Assembly: GCA_002840905.1 (NCBI GenBank)
Contig: PHDD01000007.1
Span: 1 to 64,000, forward strand
DNA: 64,000 nucleotides
From: Bacteroidetes bacterium HGW-Bacteroidetes-4
GTDB taxonomy: Bacteria > Bacteroidota > Bacteroidia > Bacteroidales > SZUA-534
Reading direction: 5' to 3'
Shown: piece after piece, positions 9,901 to 18,527 of the stretch
Position numbering within the stretch: the stretch's first letter is position 1
How the letters are laid out: each line of letters opens with the position of its first letter
Notes under the pieces: generated by a model
The model's input: only the letters and a program-made list of their open reading frames with translations
Told to the model about the DNA's origin: nothing
Databases searched by the model: none
Position numbers and translations under genes: made by a program

Positions 9901-11193
9901 TGGATTGATAAGGAGATGATCACCACAGCATTGTACAATCTTTTGTCGAATGCCTTTAAATATACGCGGATAAATGGTACCATTAAGGTACGAATGGCAA
10001 AGGTAACGGCACGCAGCCTTGGACTTGCCCAGGCAATTAAGAATAATAAGGGTGTGGAAAGCTGGTTGCTGCTCGAGGTAGTCGACAACGGCATAGGTAT
10101 TCCTACAAAAGAACTAAACCATATTTTCCATCGATTTTATCAGAGTTCGAACAGCTCCACTACTGAGCAAGCTGGTTCAGGTATTGGTTTATCCATAGTA
10201 AAAGAATATGTTGAGCTTCATAGTGGAAAAGTAAAAGCATCAAGTATGGAGGGAAAAGGAACGACCATCCAGTTGTTCCTGCCACTCGGAAACGGATTCA
10301 TTACACCCAGACAGATTAAAGATAAGAGTGTTCCTTCTCATCCTCATAAGGCCATATACGAAACACTTAACGCGCTTAGTGAACCCATTGAAGAAGAGCA
10401 GGAACCCATTTCAGAAGACGCCGAAGCTGATGTGCTGCTATTGGCCGACGACGATGTGGACATGCTGAATTTTTTAAAAAACCATTTTAGCAAGCGTTAC
10501 CATGTAATTACGGCTACAAATGGTAAGGAAGCCTGGCAACTGATACAAAAAGAGCTGCCCAATCTGATTTTGTCCGATGTGATGATGCCCGGAATGGATG
10601 GCAATGAGTTGTGCAACCTGGTTAAGCATACCATCGAAACCAGTCATATTCCGGTTATTCTGCTAACAGCAAAAGCAGGCGACGATAACATAATTCAGGG
10701 GTATGAAATGGGTGCCGACCGTTACATCAGCAAACCTTTCTCGCTGCATGTGCTCGAAGCTCAGGTAGCTCAATTGATGGCCACACGCAGAAAGCTAATC
10801 GACTTATACAGCCGGAAAATATTACTTAAACCCCGCGATATTGCCATTACTTCAACTGATGAACGCTTCCTGACCAAACTCATGAACATTATTGAAGACA
10901 ATATTACCAACCCAAACTTCGATGTTTCGGATATGGTCGATAAAATGGGTATGAGCCATTCGGCAGTTTTAAAAAAGATAAAAGCACTGACCAATAATTC
11001 ACTGGTCGATTTTGTACGCAGGCACCGCCTGAATAAAGCGGCTTTAATCTTTCAGAAAGAAAAACTTCCGGTAAACGAAGTGGCTTATATGGTTGGCTTT
11101 GCCGATGCCAAATATTTTAGCAAGTGTTTTAGCAAACAATTTGGTAAAACACCAACCGATTACCTTAACGAAAACCTTGCTATGAACAACTAG
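6943..11193 (+). CDS. Hybrid two-component system sensor/response regulator (HTCS)
   Basis: A one-protein periplasmic sugar sensor and cytoplasmic activator of 1416 residues. In order: signal peptide (1-22, ending LKAQ), two-component propeller repeats (repeated LWIGT/GGG motifs, about 35-700), Y_Y_Y domain (about 740-820), one membrane segment (about 826-846), HisKA with His884 in ISHEIRTP, HATPase with DNGIGIP and GSGIGLSI, receiver domain with Asp1212 in LSDVMMPGMDG, and a C-terminal AraC-type HTH (about 1300-1410). HTCS proteins activate nearby polysaccharide-utilisation genes on binding an oligosaccharide. The ligand here is probably a xylan or glucuronoxylan fragment, inferred from neighbours. 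Confidence 0.97.
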   Translation: MIKRGTLWCLLLIIFGIVGLKAQEKCVFSDYLFNSISKEQGLSQSSVLSLLQDHQGFIWMGTKYGLNRYDGYRFVSFKYNAVDTNSLQSNEIIQLKLDYNNDLLIGARGGGLNKYIYTSHSFLRIKGIPKHSSVNDIFVDADSTLWIGSTAGLFRGKATNDAHDYYFKNVSLNSIFHNPRGNFLPATKQMIAVVSIYRESANRFLIGTEDGLFRFEEESNTFTKIDLAAINAAKINSIINDGKGKTYIGSSEGIALIDSVLPEATITYYDILQPEHRQLKVNWVNQMLIDHNNTIWGGTRGGGLFRIDKLGRLQYFQSNKDSKGFISDNVINSLLIDKTGVLWIGTESRGCNTLDLYRKRFNHIEIEAINGNNHQNQQVTAITGDGKNTFWIGTAFNGINKIEALPDGSFTFENINNISVLSNMPTNEIISLLLDNRKNLWIGMGINSIVKVDKERNIVGIPTAGFVFAIHQDHKGQIWYGTWGNGLGRINQEQNTVQRFNTSSANYQTLNSDIVVSLTDDFHNNLWVGTKGGGINIAPLDVLNSGQSGFVNYVFSEVDSLSISNNEINCILEDKNGTLWLGTSNGLNKALIPEGKTPNEIIYQGKLRFQSFFDTDGLPNNVICGILEDNEGYLWISTMDGLSKFDPVTQTFTNYNANDGLQANEFHTNGFYKQASGELFFGGVNGITAFNPAHIKQNPHLSNVTITVFKVFDTDVKPNQKILNKVLLTEDISSTKQIILNHKHKEFSFEFSGMHFSNTANVRYMYRLLGFNNEWRYTDANEHAATYTNIFEGDYVFQVKATNNDGIWNDQIAQIKITVLPPFWRTPLFYSLYFLAILILLFFFRKYSLIAATEKTKLKIEALEKKKLAEITESKMRFFTNISHEIRTPLTLIYSPLERVLQQGSLDAESRSSLSLVKKNVSRLLSLTNQLLQLRKIDIGILEPRFEPVTCIAYVKDILGYFENQSKRKSISLTFEANDISESQELWIDKEMITTALYNLLSNAFKYTRINGTIKVRMAKVTARSLGLAQAIKNNKGVESWLLLEVVDNGIGIPTKELNHIFHRFYQSSNSSTTEQAGSGIGLSIVKEYVELHSGKVKASSMEGKGTTIQLFLPLGNGFITPRQIKDKSVPSHPHKAIYETLNALSEPIEEEQEPISEDAEADVLLLADDDVDMLNFLKNHFSKRYHVITATNGKEAWQLIQKELPNLILSDVMMPGMDGNELCNLVKHTIETSHIPVILLTAKAGDDNIIQGYEMGADRYISKPFSLHVLEAQVAQLMATRRKLIDLYSRKILLKPRDIAITSTDERFLTKLMNIIEDNITNPNFDVSDMVDKMGMSHSAVLKKIKALTNNSLVDFVRRHRLNKAALIFQKEKLPVNEVAYMVGFADAKYFSKCFSKQFGKTPTDYLNENLAMNN

Positions 11194-11261
11194 TGCAGCC
11201 GGATGTAAAACATTATATGGCAAATTTTTTTTTTAACTATGTTTTGATTTATTACTGACAA

Positions 11262-12881
11262 ATGTATTCTAAACAGCTTATGAAACTATCATTATATATT
11301 ACCCTTTTAATTTCCGTCCTGTGCCAGTTTCAAGATGCACAGGCGCAGGTAAAAGATACCTATAATAATCCGGTACTTTCCGGTTTTTATCCTGATCCCA
11401 GTATATGTCGTGTGGAAAACGATTATTACCTGGTACATTCCAGTTTTGAATATTTTCCCGGGGTTCCAATTTTTCACAGTACCGATTTGGTAAACTGGGA
11501 ACAAATAGGTCATGTTCTCGATCGTTCCTCTCAATTAAATCTTCCTGAAGGGCTTAAACCATCGGAAGGAATTTTTGCTCCAACTTTACGGTATCATAAC
11601 GACACTTTTTATATGGTAACCACTTGTGTTCAGTGTGGTGGTAACTTTTTTGTTACCGCAACCAATCCTGCAGGCCCTTGGTCCGACCCAATATGGATTG
11701 CCGATGCACCGGGAATAGACCCGACTTTGTTTTGGGATGACGACGGTAGTGCTTACTATATTGGCGGACATAACCTTCATGGATACCGTGCCTGGCCGGG
11801 ACAAAATGGCGTTTTTATTCAAAAAATCGATATTGCAACAGGAAAATTACTTGGCGATCCGGTTCAAATGACCTTTGGGCATGCTACTAACGCCGTTTGG
11901 GGCGAAGCACCTCATATTTATAAAATTAACGGACGTTATATGCTGATGATTGCCGAAGGGGGAACCAGCATTCATCATGCTGTTACGGTTTTTGAAAGCG
12001 ATTCTCTGATGGGAAAATACACCCCCTCGTTAATAAACCCGGTATTAACTCACCGGCATTTGGGTAAGAATTATCCGATTGCCGCCGTAGGCCATGCCGA
12101 TTTGGTTCAAACTCAACATGGTGATTGGTGGGCTGTATTGCTGGCTACACGACCCATAAAACAGCAGGTTATGCTGGGGCGCGAAACTTTTTTAGTTCCC
12201 CTGGTATTTGAGGACGGATGGCCGGTTTTTAATCCCGGAAAAGGAATTGTGGAAGTTGAAATGCTGCTACCCAAGTTACCGCCCATGAAAACTTCGTCAC
12301 GATCGACTGTGGATGGATTTGAAACTGAAAGCATGGGCTATGACTGGAACATGTTGCGCACCCCCACCGAAAAATGGTATCAGCTTAATAAAGGCTTCCT
12401 TGAGATGCAAACCCGGCCACAAAAGTTGATTGAAAATACCCAACCCTCGTTCTGGGGGCGACGGATTCAGCATTTTACTTTTGATGCTTTTACCAAAGTT
12501 GATTTTAACAGCAACAAAAGCAACGAAGAAGCCGGATTTGTTGCCCTGTTGGACAGTAAAAACCATTATCGCTTGGTAAAAAAGGGTAAAAGCATCAAAT
12601 TGTTTAAAGTAGAAAAAGGTAACGAGACTTTGGTAGCCGAGGAATCTTATCATGGTAGTTCAGTAGTTTTAGGACTAAAAGCTGATTTTTTTGAATACCA
12701 GTTTTGCTATGGTAAGGATATTAACTCCCTGAATATACTTGGCGAAAAACAAGATGCCCGGGTTTGTGCACCTTCATCAGGACTCGATTTTACCGGACCG
12801 TATGTAGGAATGTACACCAGCAGCAATGGATTAAAATCAAATGCCAGGGCTTTTTTCGATTGGTTTAAGTATTCCAATTAA
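11262..12881 (+). CDS. Glycoside hydrolase family 43 (beta-xylosidase/alpha-arabinofuranosidase type)
   Basis: A 539-residue exported hydrolase. A hydrophobic N-terminus ending AQAQ is followed by the five-bladed GH43 fold starting NPVLSGFYPDPS. The three catalytic carboxylates are visible: Asp45 in FYPDPSIC (base), Asp153 in GIDPTLFWDD (pKa modulator) and Glu215 in WGEAPHIY (acid). A C-terminal beta-sandwich domain (about 345-539) is typical of the longer subfamilies. It lies 68 bp after the HTCS gene on the same strand. It would trim xylose or arabinose from xylo-oligosaccharides in step with the alpha-glucuronidase. Xylosidase and arabinofuranosidase activity cannot be separated from sequence alone. 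An alternative ATG six codons in also starts a good signal peptide. Confidence 0.93.
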   Translation: MYSKQLMKLSLYITLLISVLCQFQDAQAQVKDTYNNPVLSGFYPDPSICRVENDYYLVHSSFEYFPGVPIFHSTDLVNWEQIGHVLDRSSQLNLPEGLKPSEGIFAPTLRYHNDTFYMVTTCVQCGGNFFVTATNPAGPWSDPIWIADAPGIDPTLFWDDDGSAYYIGGHNLHGYRAWPGQNGVFIQKIDIATGKLLGDPVQMTFGHATNAVWGEAPHIYKINGRYMLMIAEGGTSIHHAVTVFESDSLMGKYTPSLINPVLTHRHLGKNYPIAAVGHADLVQTQHGDWWAVLLATRPIKQQVMLGRETFLVPLVFEDGWPVFNPGKGIVEVEMLLPKLPPMKTSSRSTVDGFETESMGYDWNMLRTPTEKWYQLNKGFLEMQTRPQKLIENTQPSFWGRRIQHFTFDAFTKVDFNSNKSNEEAGFVALLDSKNHYRLVKKGKSIKLFKVEKGNETLVAEESYHGSSVVLGLKADFFEYQFCYGKDINSLNILGEKQDARVCAPSSGLDFTGPYVGMYTSSNGLKSNARAFFDWFKYSN

Positions 12882-12922
12882 AGCAACAAGCTAATCGTTA
12901 TTTGATTTCTGGATTAAATCAG

Positions 12923-12963
12923 ATAAGGCTGATTCATTTGATTGAAGCAGCCTTATTTTGTTT
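12923..12963 (+). terminator. Terminator after the GH43 gene
   Basis: ATAAGGCTG (12923-12931) pairs with CAGCCTTAT (12948-12956); an inner TTCA/TGAA extends the stem, and a T-rich run (TTTTGTTT) follows. It ends the plus-strand xylan genes before the convergent his operon. Confidence 0.8.
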
Positions 12964-13048
12964 ACTTTTCCTGTCATCTTTAGCGATGCTTGGTTGGAGT
13001 AAAGATTTTTTTCTTAAACCTTCATGCAGTAATTGGTTAGCTAAGCTT

Positions 13049-14260
13049 TTATTTTCTGTTTTCGGGCAATCCGTAAGTTTCCATAATAAAGTCAATGTCT
13101 TTATCGCCACGTCCGCTCAGATTTACCAGAATCGATTCCTGCGGGTTCGCTTTGGCCAGTTTTAATGCAAAGGCAACAGCATGGGCACTTTCAAGCGCCG
13201 GTATAATTCCCTCGAGCCGGCTGAGTTCAAAAAACGCATCGATGGCTTCTTCATCAGTTGCGGTAACATAATTTACCCGTTTTAAATCGTTTAGTAAGCT
13301 ATGTTCCGGGCCAACTCCCGGATAATCGAGTCCGCTGGCTACTGAATAAACGGGAGCCGGAGCACCGGTTTCATCCTGCAAAAGGTAACATTTAAAACCG
13401 TGAATGGTACCCGGTTTTCCCTTAGTCATGGTTGCGGCATGTTCACCATAGTTTAGGGAACGGCCGGCTGGTTCTACCCCATAAATTGCCACCGATTCAA
13501 CTTCGAGATAGGCAGAAAAAATACCCATGGCATTACTGCCACCACCTACGCAGGCTACTACGTGGTCGGGTTGTTCACCGGTCATGTTAAAATACTGTTC
13601 TTTGGCTTCGATACCCACTACACGTTGAAAATCGCGAACCATTAATGGAAATGGATGCGGGCCAACCACTGAACCAATACAATAGATGCTTGTAATAGGG
13701 TCTTTTAAATAAGCCTGAAAAGCAGAATCAACAGCTTCCTTCAATGTTTTAAGTCCATGAGAAACCGGAATTACTTTGGCTCCAAGAATCTCCATTCGTA
13801 CTACATTCGGGTGTTCTTTGGCAATATCTACTTCGCCCATATGGATTTCACATTCTAACCCAAAATAAGCTGCTGCTGTTGCTAAAGCCACACCGTGTTG
13901 TCCGGCTCCGGTTTCGGCAATCAGTTTCTTTTTACCCAGATGTTTGGCCAAAAGAGCTTCTCCCATACAGTGATTTAGTTTATGAGCTCCCGAATGATTT
14001 AAATCTTCACGTTTCAGGTAAATACGACCTCCATATTTATCTGATAAGCGATTACAAAAATATACCGGTGTGGGACGACCTTGAAAATGTTTTCGGATGC
14101 TGCGCAATTCTGCAATAAAATTATGCGATTTACTGATGGAATGGTAGGCAGCGGTAATACTATCCATTTCTTTTTGTAACTCGGGCGGTATGAAAGAGCC
14201 TCCATAATTACCAAAAAATCCTTTACTGTCGGGATACGTTTTAAAATAATTGTTGGTCAT
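13049..14260 (-). CDS. trpB: Tryptophan synthase beta chain, divergent orphan copy
   Basis: A 403-residue PLP enzyme of the TrpB family. The PLP lysine is Lys94 in [11 protein letters not shown], the catalytic Glu116 is in [10 protein letters not shown], Asp312 in [11 protein letters not shown] and the Ser382 motif in LSGRGDKD, so the chemistry of joining indole and serine looks intact. It is atypical at the COMM/TrpA-contact region: the usual MGxxDxxRQ is MGEVDIAKE here, and HKxNN has become HKLNH. It is the last gene of the his operon, 35 bp after hisIE, with no trpA or other trp gene in the window. It may be a stand-alone indole-salvage enzyme or may act on another nucleophile (inference). 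Confidence 0.88.
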   Translation of the reverse strand: MTNNYFKTYPDSKGFFGNYGGSFIPPELQKEMDSITAAYHSISKSHNFIAELRSIRKHFQGRPTPVYFCNRLSDKYGGRIYLKREDLNHSGAHKLNHCMGEALLAKHLGKKKLIAETGAGQHGVALATAAAYFGLECEIHMGEVDIAKEHPNVVRMEILGAKVIPVSHGLKTLKEAVDSAFQAYLKDPITSIYCIGSVVGPHPFPLMVRDFQRVVGIEAKEQYFNMTGEQPDHVVACVGGGSNAMGIFSAYLEVESVAIYGVEPAGRSLNYGEHAATMTKGKPGTIHGFKCYLLQDETGAPAPVYSVASGLDYPGVGPEHSLLNDLKRVNYVTATDEEAIDAFFELSRLEGIIPALESAHAVAFALKLAKANPQESILVNLSGRGDKDIDFIMETYGLPENRK

Positions 14261-14295
14261 GTTAATTTATGTTTAGTGAATATATTACTTCAGGT

Positions 14296-14895
14296 TTATT
14301 TTTTGTGGCGTTCTTTTAGCACTGTTATCACATCGTCGAGGCAAAAACCTTTGGCTTTTAGCAATACAATGTAGTGGTACATTAAATCGGCCGCTTCATT
14401 AATAAACAGTTCTTTATTGTTGTCTTTGGCTTCAATTATTAGTTCTACAGCTTCTTCGCCTACTTTTTGGGCAATTTTATTGATTCCTTTATCGAATAAC
14501 CGACGAGTATATGAAACTTCGGGCGACTCTTCTCTTCGCATGGTGATCACATTTTCAAGGTATTGTAAGGAAAATTCGTTTTGGTTTACTTCATTAAAAC
14601 AGGTATCGGTTCCTTTGTGACAGGTTGGCCCCTGAGGATTTACCTTAATTAATAGGGTGTCGTTATCGCAATCGATCAGAATTTGCTTTAAAAAAAGGAA
14701 GTTTCCTGATGTTTCACCTTTGGTCCAGATTTTTTGCTGACTGCGTGAATAAAAAGTTACTTTTCCGCTGTCACGGGTTTTACTCAACGCTTGTTCATTC
14801 ATAAAACCAAGCATTAACACCCGGTTGGTAATGGCATCCTGAACAATGGCAGGAACAAGTCCGTCGGAATATTTTTTAAAATCTATTGTTTTCAT
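14296..14895 (-). CDS. hisIE: Bifunctional phosphoribosyl-AMP cyclohydrolase / phosphoribosyl-ATP pyrophosphatase
   Basis: Catalyses steps 2 and 3 of histidine synthesis in one 199-residue chain. The HisI half (about 1-105) carries GFMNEQAL, FYSRSQQKIWTKGETSGN and the metal-binding DCDNDT and GPTCHKGTDTCF motifs. The HisE half (about 110-199) carries KVGEEAVELIIEAKD and the AADLMYHY helix, both typical of the pyrophosphatase. The length is normal for the fused form. It is the last histidine gene of the operon, downstream of hisF. Confidence 0.97.
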   Translation of the reverse strand: MKTIDFKKYSDGLVPAIVQDAITNRVLMLGFMNEQALSKTRDSGKVTFYSRSQQKIWTKGETSGNFLFLKQILIDCDNDTLLIKVNPQGPTCHKGTDTCFNEVNQNEFSLQYLENVITMRREESPEVSYTRRLFDKGINKIAQKVGEEAVELIIEAKDNNKELFINEAADLMYHYIVLLKAKGFCLDDVITVLKERHKK

Positions 14896-14933
14896 TTTAT
14901 GTTAGTTTTTAAGTTGTTTCAAATTGTTATTCT

Positions 14934-15689
14934 TTAAATTCTTGTTTCAATTCCTTTTTGTTTCAGGTAACGTTTTAAGTCTCTGATTTCAATTTCTTTA
15001 AAGTGAAAAATGCTTGCAGCTAAAGCTGCATCGGCTTTACCAGAAGTAAATACATCGGTAAAATGATGCATGGTACCGGCACCTCCTGAAGCAATTACCG
15101 GAATGTTTACTTTTTCAGAAATGGTTCGGGTAATGTCGAGGGCAAATCCGTTTTTGGTTCCGTCGTGGTTCATGCTGGTGAGTAATATTTCACCAGCTCC
15201 AATATTATATACCTGGGTTGCCCAGTCTACAGCCATAAGGGGAGTGGCCAGGGTTCCACCATGAGTATTTACCAGCCAGTGGGTTCCGTCGAGGCGGGTA
15301 TCGATGGCTACCACCACACATTGTGAACCAAACTGTTTTGCCAGCGCAGTAACAAGTTGCGGGTTTTTAACGGCAGCCGAATTGATGGAAATTTTATCGG
15401 CACCGGCTTCGAGCAGGATTCCAACCTGTTTTACGTTGCTTATTCCTCCGCCCACGGTAAACGGAATGTTAACATTTTTGGCAATTTCTTTAACCAGTTC
15501 AGCAAAAGTTCGGCGTTGCTCTAACGTGGCCGAAATGTCCAAAAAGCATAGTTCGTCGGCACCCGATTCTGCATATAAGGCACCCAGTTCTACAGGGTCG
15601 CCGGCATCGCGGAGTTCTTTAAAGTTAATTCCTTTTACTGTTCGTCCGTCTTTAACATCGAGACAGGGTATAATTCGTTTTGCAAGCAT
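14934..15689 (-). CDS. hisF: Imidazole glycerol phosphate synthase, cyclase subunit
   Basis: A 251-residue (beta/alpha)8 barrel that uses ammonia from HisH to form imidazole glycerol phosphate and AICAR. The catalytic aspartates are Asp11 in [11 protein letters not shown] and the Asp near 130 in VVVAIDTRL. Phosphate-binding loops TVGGGIS and IASGGAG are intact. It lies between hisA and hisIE in the operon; HisH is two genes upstream. Confidence 0.97.
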   Translation of the reverse strand: MLAKRIIPCLDVKDGRTVKGINFKELRDAGDPVELGALYAESGADELCFLDISATLEQRRTFAELVKEIAKNVNIPFTVGGGISNVKQVGILLEAGADKISINSAAVKNPQLVTALAKQFGSQCVVVAIDTRLDGTHWLVNTHGGTLATPLMAVDWATQVYNIGAGEILLTSMNHDGTKNGFALDITRTISEKVNIPVIASGGAGTMHHFTDVFTSGKADAALAASIFHFKEIEIRDLKRYLKQKGIETRI

Positions 15690-15750
15690 CTTTTTTATAT
15701 TTTATAAGCTAATAATTTTTAGATTTTTGGTTTCTTATCGACTATTGTAT

Positions 15751-15776
15751 AGAATCTAGATTCTAAAGTCTAAAGT
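15751..15776. repeat. Palindrome and short direct repeat between hisA and hisF
   Basis: AGAATCTAGATTCT (15751-15764) is a perfect 14-bp palindrome, followed at once by AAAGTCT twice. Similar TCTAAATTCTA wording occurs in the intergenic region near 32460-32560. No function is assigned. Confidence 0.6.
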
Positions 15777-15785
15777 CTATTTTGT

Positions 15786-16520
15786 CTATTGTCTTGGTTT
15801 ATCAAGAACCAATTTCTCAAGTTCTTTCAAAGTGATGCTGCCTTCGTAGATTGCTTTTCCGATAATTATTCCATACATTCCCATTTCTTTTAATAGTTGT
15901 ACATCATCAAGTGTAGTTACACCGCCACTGGCTATGAATTGTTGTTCAGGAAACTCATCGATTAATTGCCTGTAAAGTTCGAACGATGGTCCCTGCATGG
16001 CTCCATCTTTTGAGATGTCGGTACAAATAACCTTTTTAATTCCGTAGGGCAGGTAGTTTTGTATTAGCTGTCTGATGTTTAAGTCAGAATCTTCCTGCCA
16101 GCCTTTAATGGCAATTTTTTGATTGCGTACGTCGGCCCCGAGAATTACTCTATCAGAGCCGTATTCGCGAAGCCACTGCCTGAATAATCCGGGTTGCTTA
16201 ACGGCAACACTTCCGCCGGTAATCATTTGCGCACCACTATTAAATGCCAGTTCTAAATCGTTTTGGGTATTTATTCCGCCACCAAAATCGACGGTTAAGT
16301 GGGTGTTTTTACAGATGCTTTCAAGTACTTTGTAGTTTACAATATTTCCTGTTTTAGCTCCGTCAAGATCGACCAAATGCAGGCGTTTTATTCCGGCTTG
16401 TTCAAATTTTTTGGCTACTTCGAGCGGGTTTTCGTTGTATACTTTTTGCTGGTTAAAATCGCCAAAGGTTAATCTTACACATTTTCCACCGATGATATCT
16501 ATTGCCGGGATGATTTCCAT
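15786..16520 (-). CDS. hisA: ProFAR isomerase (phosphoribosylformimino-AICAR ribotide isomerase)
   Basis: A 244-residue barrel enzyme for step 4 of histidine synthesis. Asp8 in IIPAIDIIGGKCVRL is the first catalytic aspartate; ILGADVRN near 125-132 holds the second. Phosphate loops DFGGGINT and IASGGVTT are present. I chose the ATG at 16520 (MEIIPAID) because the family starts there; the 11 extra upstream codons are not family-like. It follows hisH by 112 bp and precedes hisF. Confidence 0.96.
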   Translation of the reverse strand: MEIIPAIDIIGGKCVRLTFGDFNQQKVYNENPLEVAKKFEQAGIKRLHLVDLDGAKTGNIVNYKVLESICKNTHLTVDFGGGINTQNDLELAFNSGAQMITGGSVAVKQPGLFRQWLREYGSDRVILGADVRNQKIAIKGWQEDSDLNIRQLIQNYLPYGIKKVICTDISKDGAMQGPSFELYRQLIDEFPEQQFIASGGVTTLDDVQLLKEMGMYGIIIGKAIYEGSITLKELEKLVLDKPRQ

Positions 16521-16632
16521 AATTTTTTGTTTTTCTGTTATATTGTGATTCAATAATTATGTGTTTCTGATGTGTTGAACTTGTTTGTTGCCTTACTGAA
16601 TCACCTCTGATTTTTGAATTGTTGTTTTTAAT

Positions 16633-17217
16633 TTACATTTCGATAAAATTTTTTAAAATGGTTGCTCCCATAGTTCCGCTCTTTTCGGGATGAAATTGAA
16701 ATCCGAAAAAATTATCTTTTTGCAGTCCGGCAGTAAAAGGAATGATGTAATTGCTTTGGCAGATGGTTTCCGGACCTAATTCAGCATAAAAGCTATGCAC
16801 AAAATAAACGTATGCTTCTTCTTTAATTCCGTTTAGCAGGGAAGCGTTAAAGTGATTTATGGTGTTCCATCCCATATGTGGAACTTTTTTCAATGGAGGA
16901 AACTGTTTTACATTCAAATCGAAAATACCAAGGCAATCGGTATTGTTTTCTTCAGAATGGCGGCACATGAGTTGCATGCCCAAACAGATTCCCAAAAAGG
17001 GTTGTTTCAAATTTTTTAACACCTTATCCAGCTTGCGTTCTTTCAGGAATTTCATGGCTGTGCTTGCTTCACCCACTCCCGGAAAAATTACTTTTTCGGC
17101 AGCCATTAATTGCTGTGGGTTATCGGTTACCAATGGTTCAATTCCCAGACGGTTTAATGCAAACTGAACCGATTGTATATTTCCTGCATTGTATTTTACG
17201 ATGGCTATTTTTGTCAT
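16633..17217 (-). CDS. hisH: Imidazole glycerol phosphate synthase, glutaminase subunit
   Basis: A 194-residue class I glutamine amidotransferase that supplies ammonia to HisF. The nucleophile is Cys78 in LGICLGMQL; the His and Glu of the triad are in FQFHPEKSG near the C-terminus. It starts MTKIAIVKYNAGNIQSV, the usual family N-terminus. It lies between hisB and hisA. Confidence 0.97.
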   Translation of the reverse strand: MTKIAIVKYNAGNIQSVQFALNRLGIEPLVTDNPQQLMAAEKVIFPGVGEASTAMKFLKERKLDKVLKNLKQPFLGICLGMQLMCRHSEENNTDCLGIFDLNVKQFPPLKKVPHMGWNTINHFNASLLNGIKEEAYVYFVHSFYAELGPETICQSNYIIPFTAGLQKDNFFGFQFHPEKSGTMGATILKNFIEM

Positions 17218-17273
17218 GGCGTTTATATGTTATTATTTTTTATGCTGCTTGTCCTAATCCATTTTTTTATAAT

Positions 17274-18401
17274 CTAAAGTATTCCTTTGGTACTGGGCAA
17301 TTCGTGCGAACTATTTAATGTAATGGCATCGTTTATTGCCCGGGCAACTGCTTTAAAAATAGACTCTAGCTTGTGATGGTCGTTTTCTCCAGTAACCTTT
17401 ATATGCAGATTGCATTGTGCGTTGTCGCTAAACGATTTAAAAAAGTGTTTGGCCATCTCGGTTGGGAAATCGCCCACATATTCGCGATTAAATGCAACCT
17501 CCCAAATAAACCAGGGACGCCCTGAAAAATCGATGGCAGCAGTCGCTAAACTTTCATCCATGGGAAGTAAAAAACCATATCGGTTTATTCCGCGTTTGTC
17601 GCCTAATAGTTTTAAATACGCTTGTCCCAATGTTATGGCTACATCTTCAATGGTGTGGTGTTCGTCAACTTCTAAATCGCCGTTTACGTTAAGTTGTATT
17701 CCACATCCTGAATGCCTGGCCAATTGTTCGAGCATGTGATCGAAAAAAATTAATCCGGTTTGTATTTTTGTTTGTTGTATTTCATCCCGGTAAAGTGTAA
17801 GGTCGATGTCGGTTTCTTTTGTTTTGCGTTGTATTGTTACCTTATTGGTGGGTTTCAGCAAAAACCGGCTTATTTCGTTCCAGTCGTCGCTAATGAATGC
17901 ACAACTATCAATTAAATTTTCTTTATCTAATAAATACCGATTTTCTGCTTTATTAAACCAGATTGCTTTGCATCCCAGGTTTTTTGCGAGTTGTACATCG
18001 GTAATTCTATCACCAATAACGTAGGATCCGGCAATATCAAACTTTTCGTTGAAATACCCGGTTAACATGCCGATACCAGGTTTTCGCATGGGCGAATTTT
18101 CCTCGGGAAATGAAGGATCAATATGTTCAGCATCGAACACTACACCTTCGCCTGCAAAAATTGAAAGCATTTTTTTGTGAGCTTCTTCAAAGCTTGCGGT
18201 AGGAAAGGAGGCGGTTCCCAGACCGTCCTGGTTGCTCACCAGAGCAAAGTAAAAGCTGCTTTTATGCCGTAGTTCGTAAAGGTTACGAATTGCTCCGGGA
18301 ATAAAATCCAGTTTTTGTAAAGAATCCACCTGAAAATCAATGGGTGGTTCTTTAATTAAGGTGCCGTCGCGATCGATAAAAAGAATTTTTTGTTTGCTCA
18401 T
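17274..18401 (-). CDS. hisB: Bifunctional histidinol-phosphatase / imidazoleglycerol-phosphate dehydratase
   Basis: A 375-residue fusion. The HAD phosphatase half (about 1-165) carries DRDGTL, VSNQDG and GDRITDVQLA. The dehydratase half (about 185-375) carries HHTIEDVAITLGQA and HHKLESIFKA, the two metal-binding His repeats. This fused form occurs in enterobacteria and many Bacteroidota, and it catalyses steps 6 and 8. I chose the ATG at 18401 because the family begins at SKQKILFIDRDGT. Confidence 0.96.
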   Translation of the reverse strand: MSKQKILFIDRDGTLIKEPPIDFQVDSLQKLDFIPGAIRNLYELRHKSSFYFALVSNQDGLGTASFPTASFEEAHKKMLSIFAGEGVVFDAEHIDPSFPEENSPMRKPGIGMLTGYFNEKFDIAGSYVIGDRITDVQLAKNLGCKAIWFNKAENRYLLDKENLIDSCAFISDDWNEISRFLLKPTNKVTIQRKTKETDIDLTLYRDEIQQTKIQTGLIFFDHMLEQLARHSGCGIQLNVNGDLEVDEHHTIEDVAITLGQAYLKLLGDKRGINRYGFLLPMDESLATAAIDFSGRPWFIWEVAFNREYVGDFPTEMAKHFFKSFSDNAQCNLHIKVTGENDHHKLESIFKAVARAINDAITLNSSHELPSTKGIL

Positions 18402-18527
18402 AATTATTAAAATTATCAATGAAAATCGGTGTTGCGCTTTGTTGGCTTTATCCCCGTTCCGGCTAATTGATAGCGCTGAAAACGCAGATTTCTTAAAAAG
18501 GAAACGCTTTTTGTCACCAATTTAAAA

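Noticed and set aside
12902-13165. Plus-strand frame of 87 codons after the GH43 gene
   Set aside because: It runs through a clear terminator and overlaps the end of trpB on the other strand.
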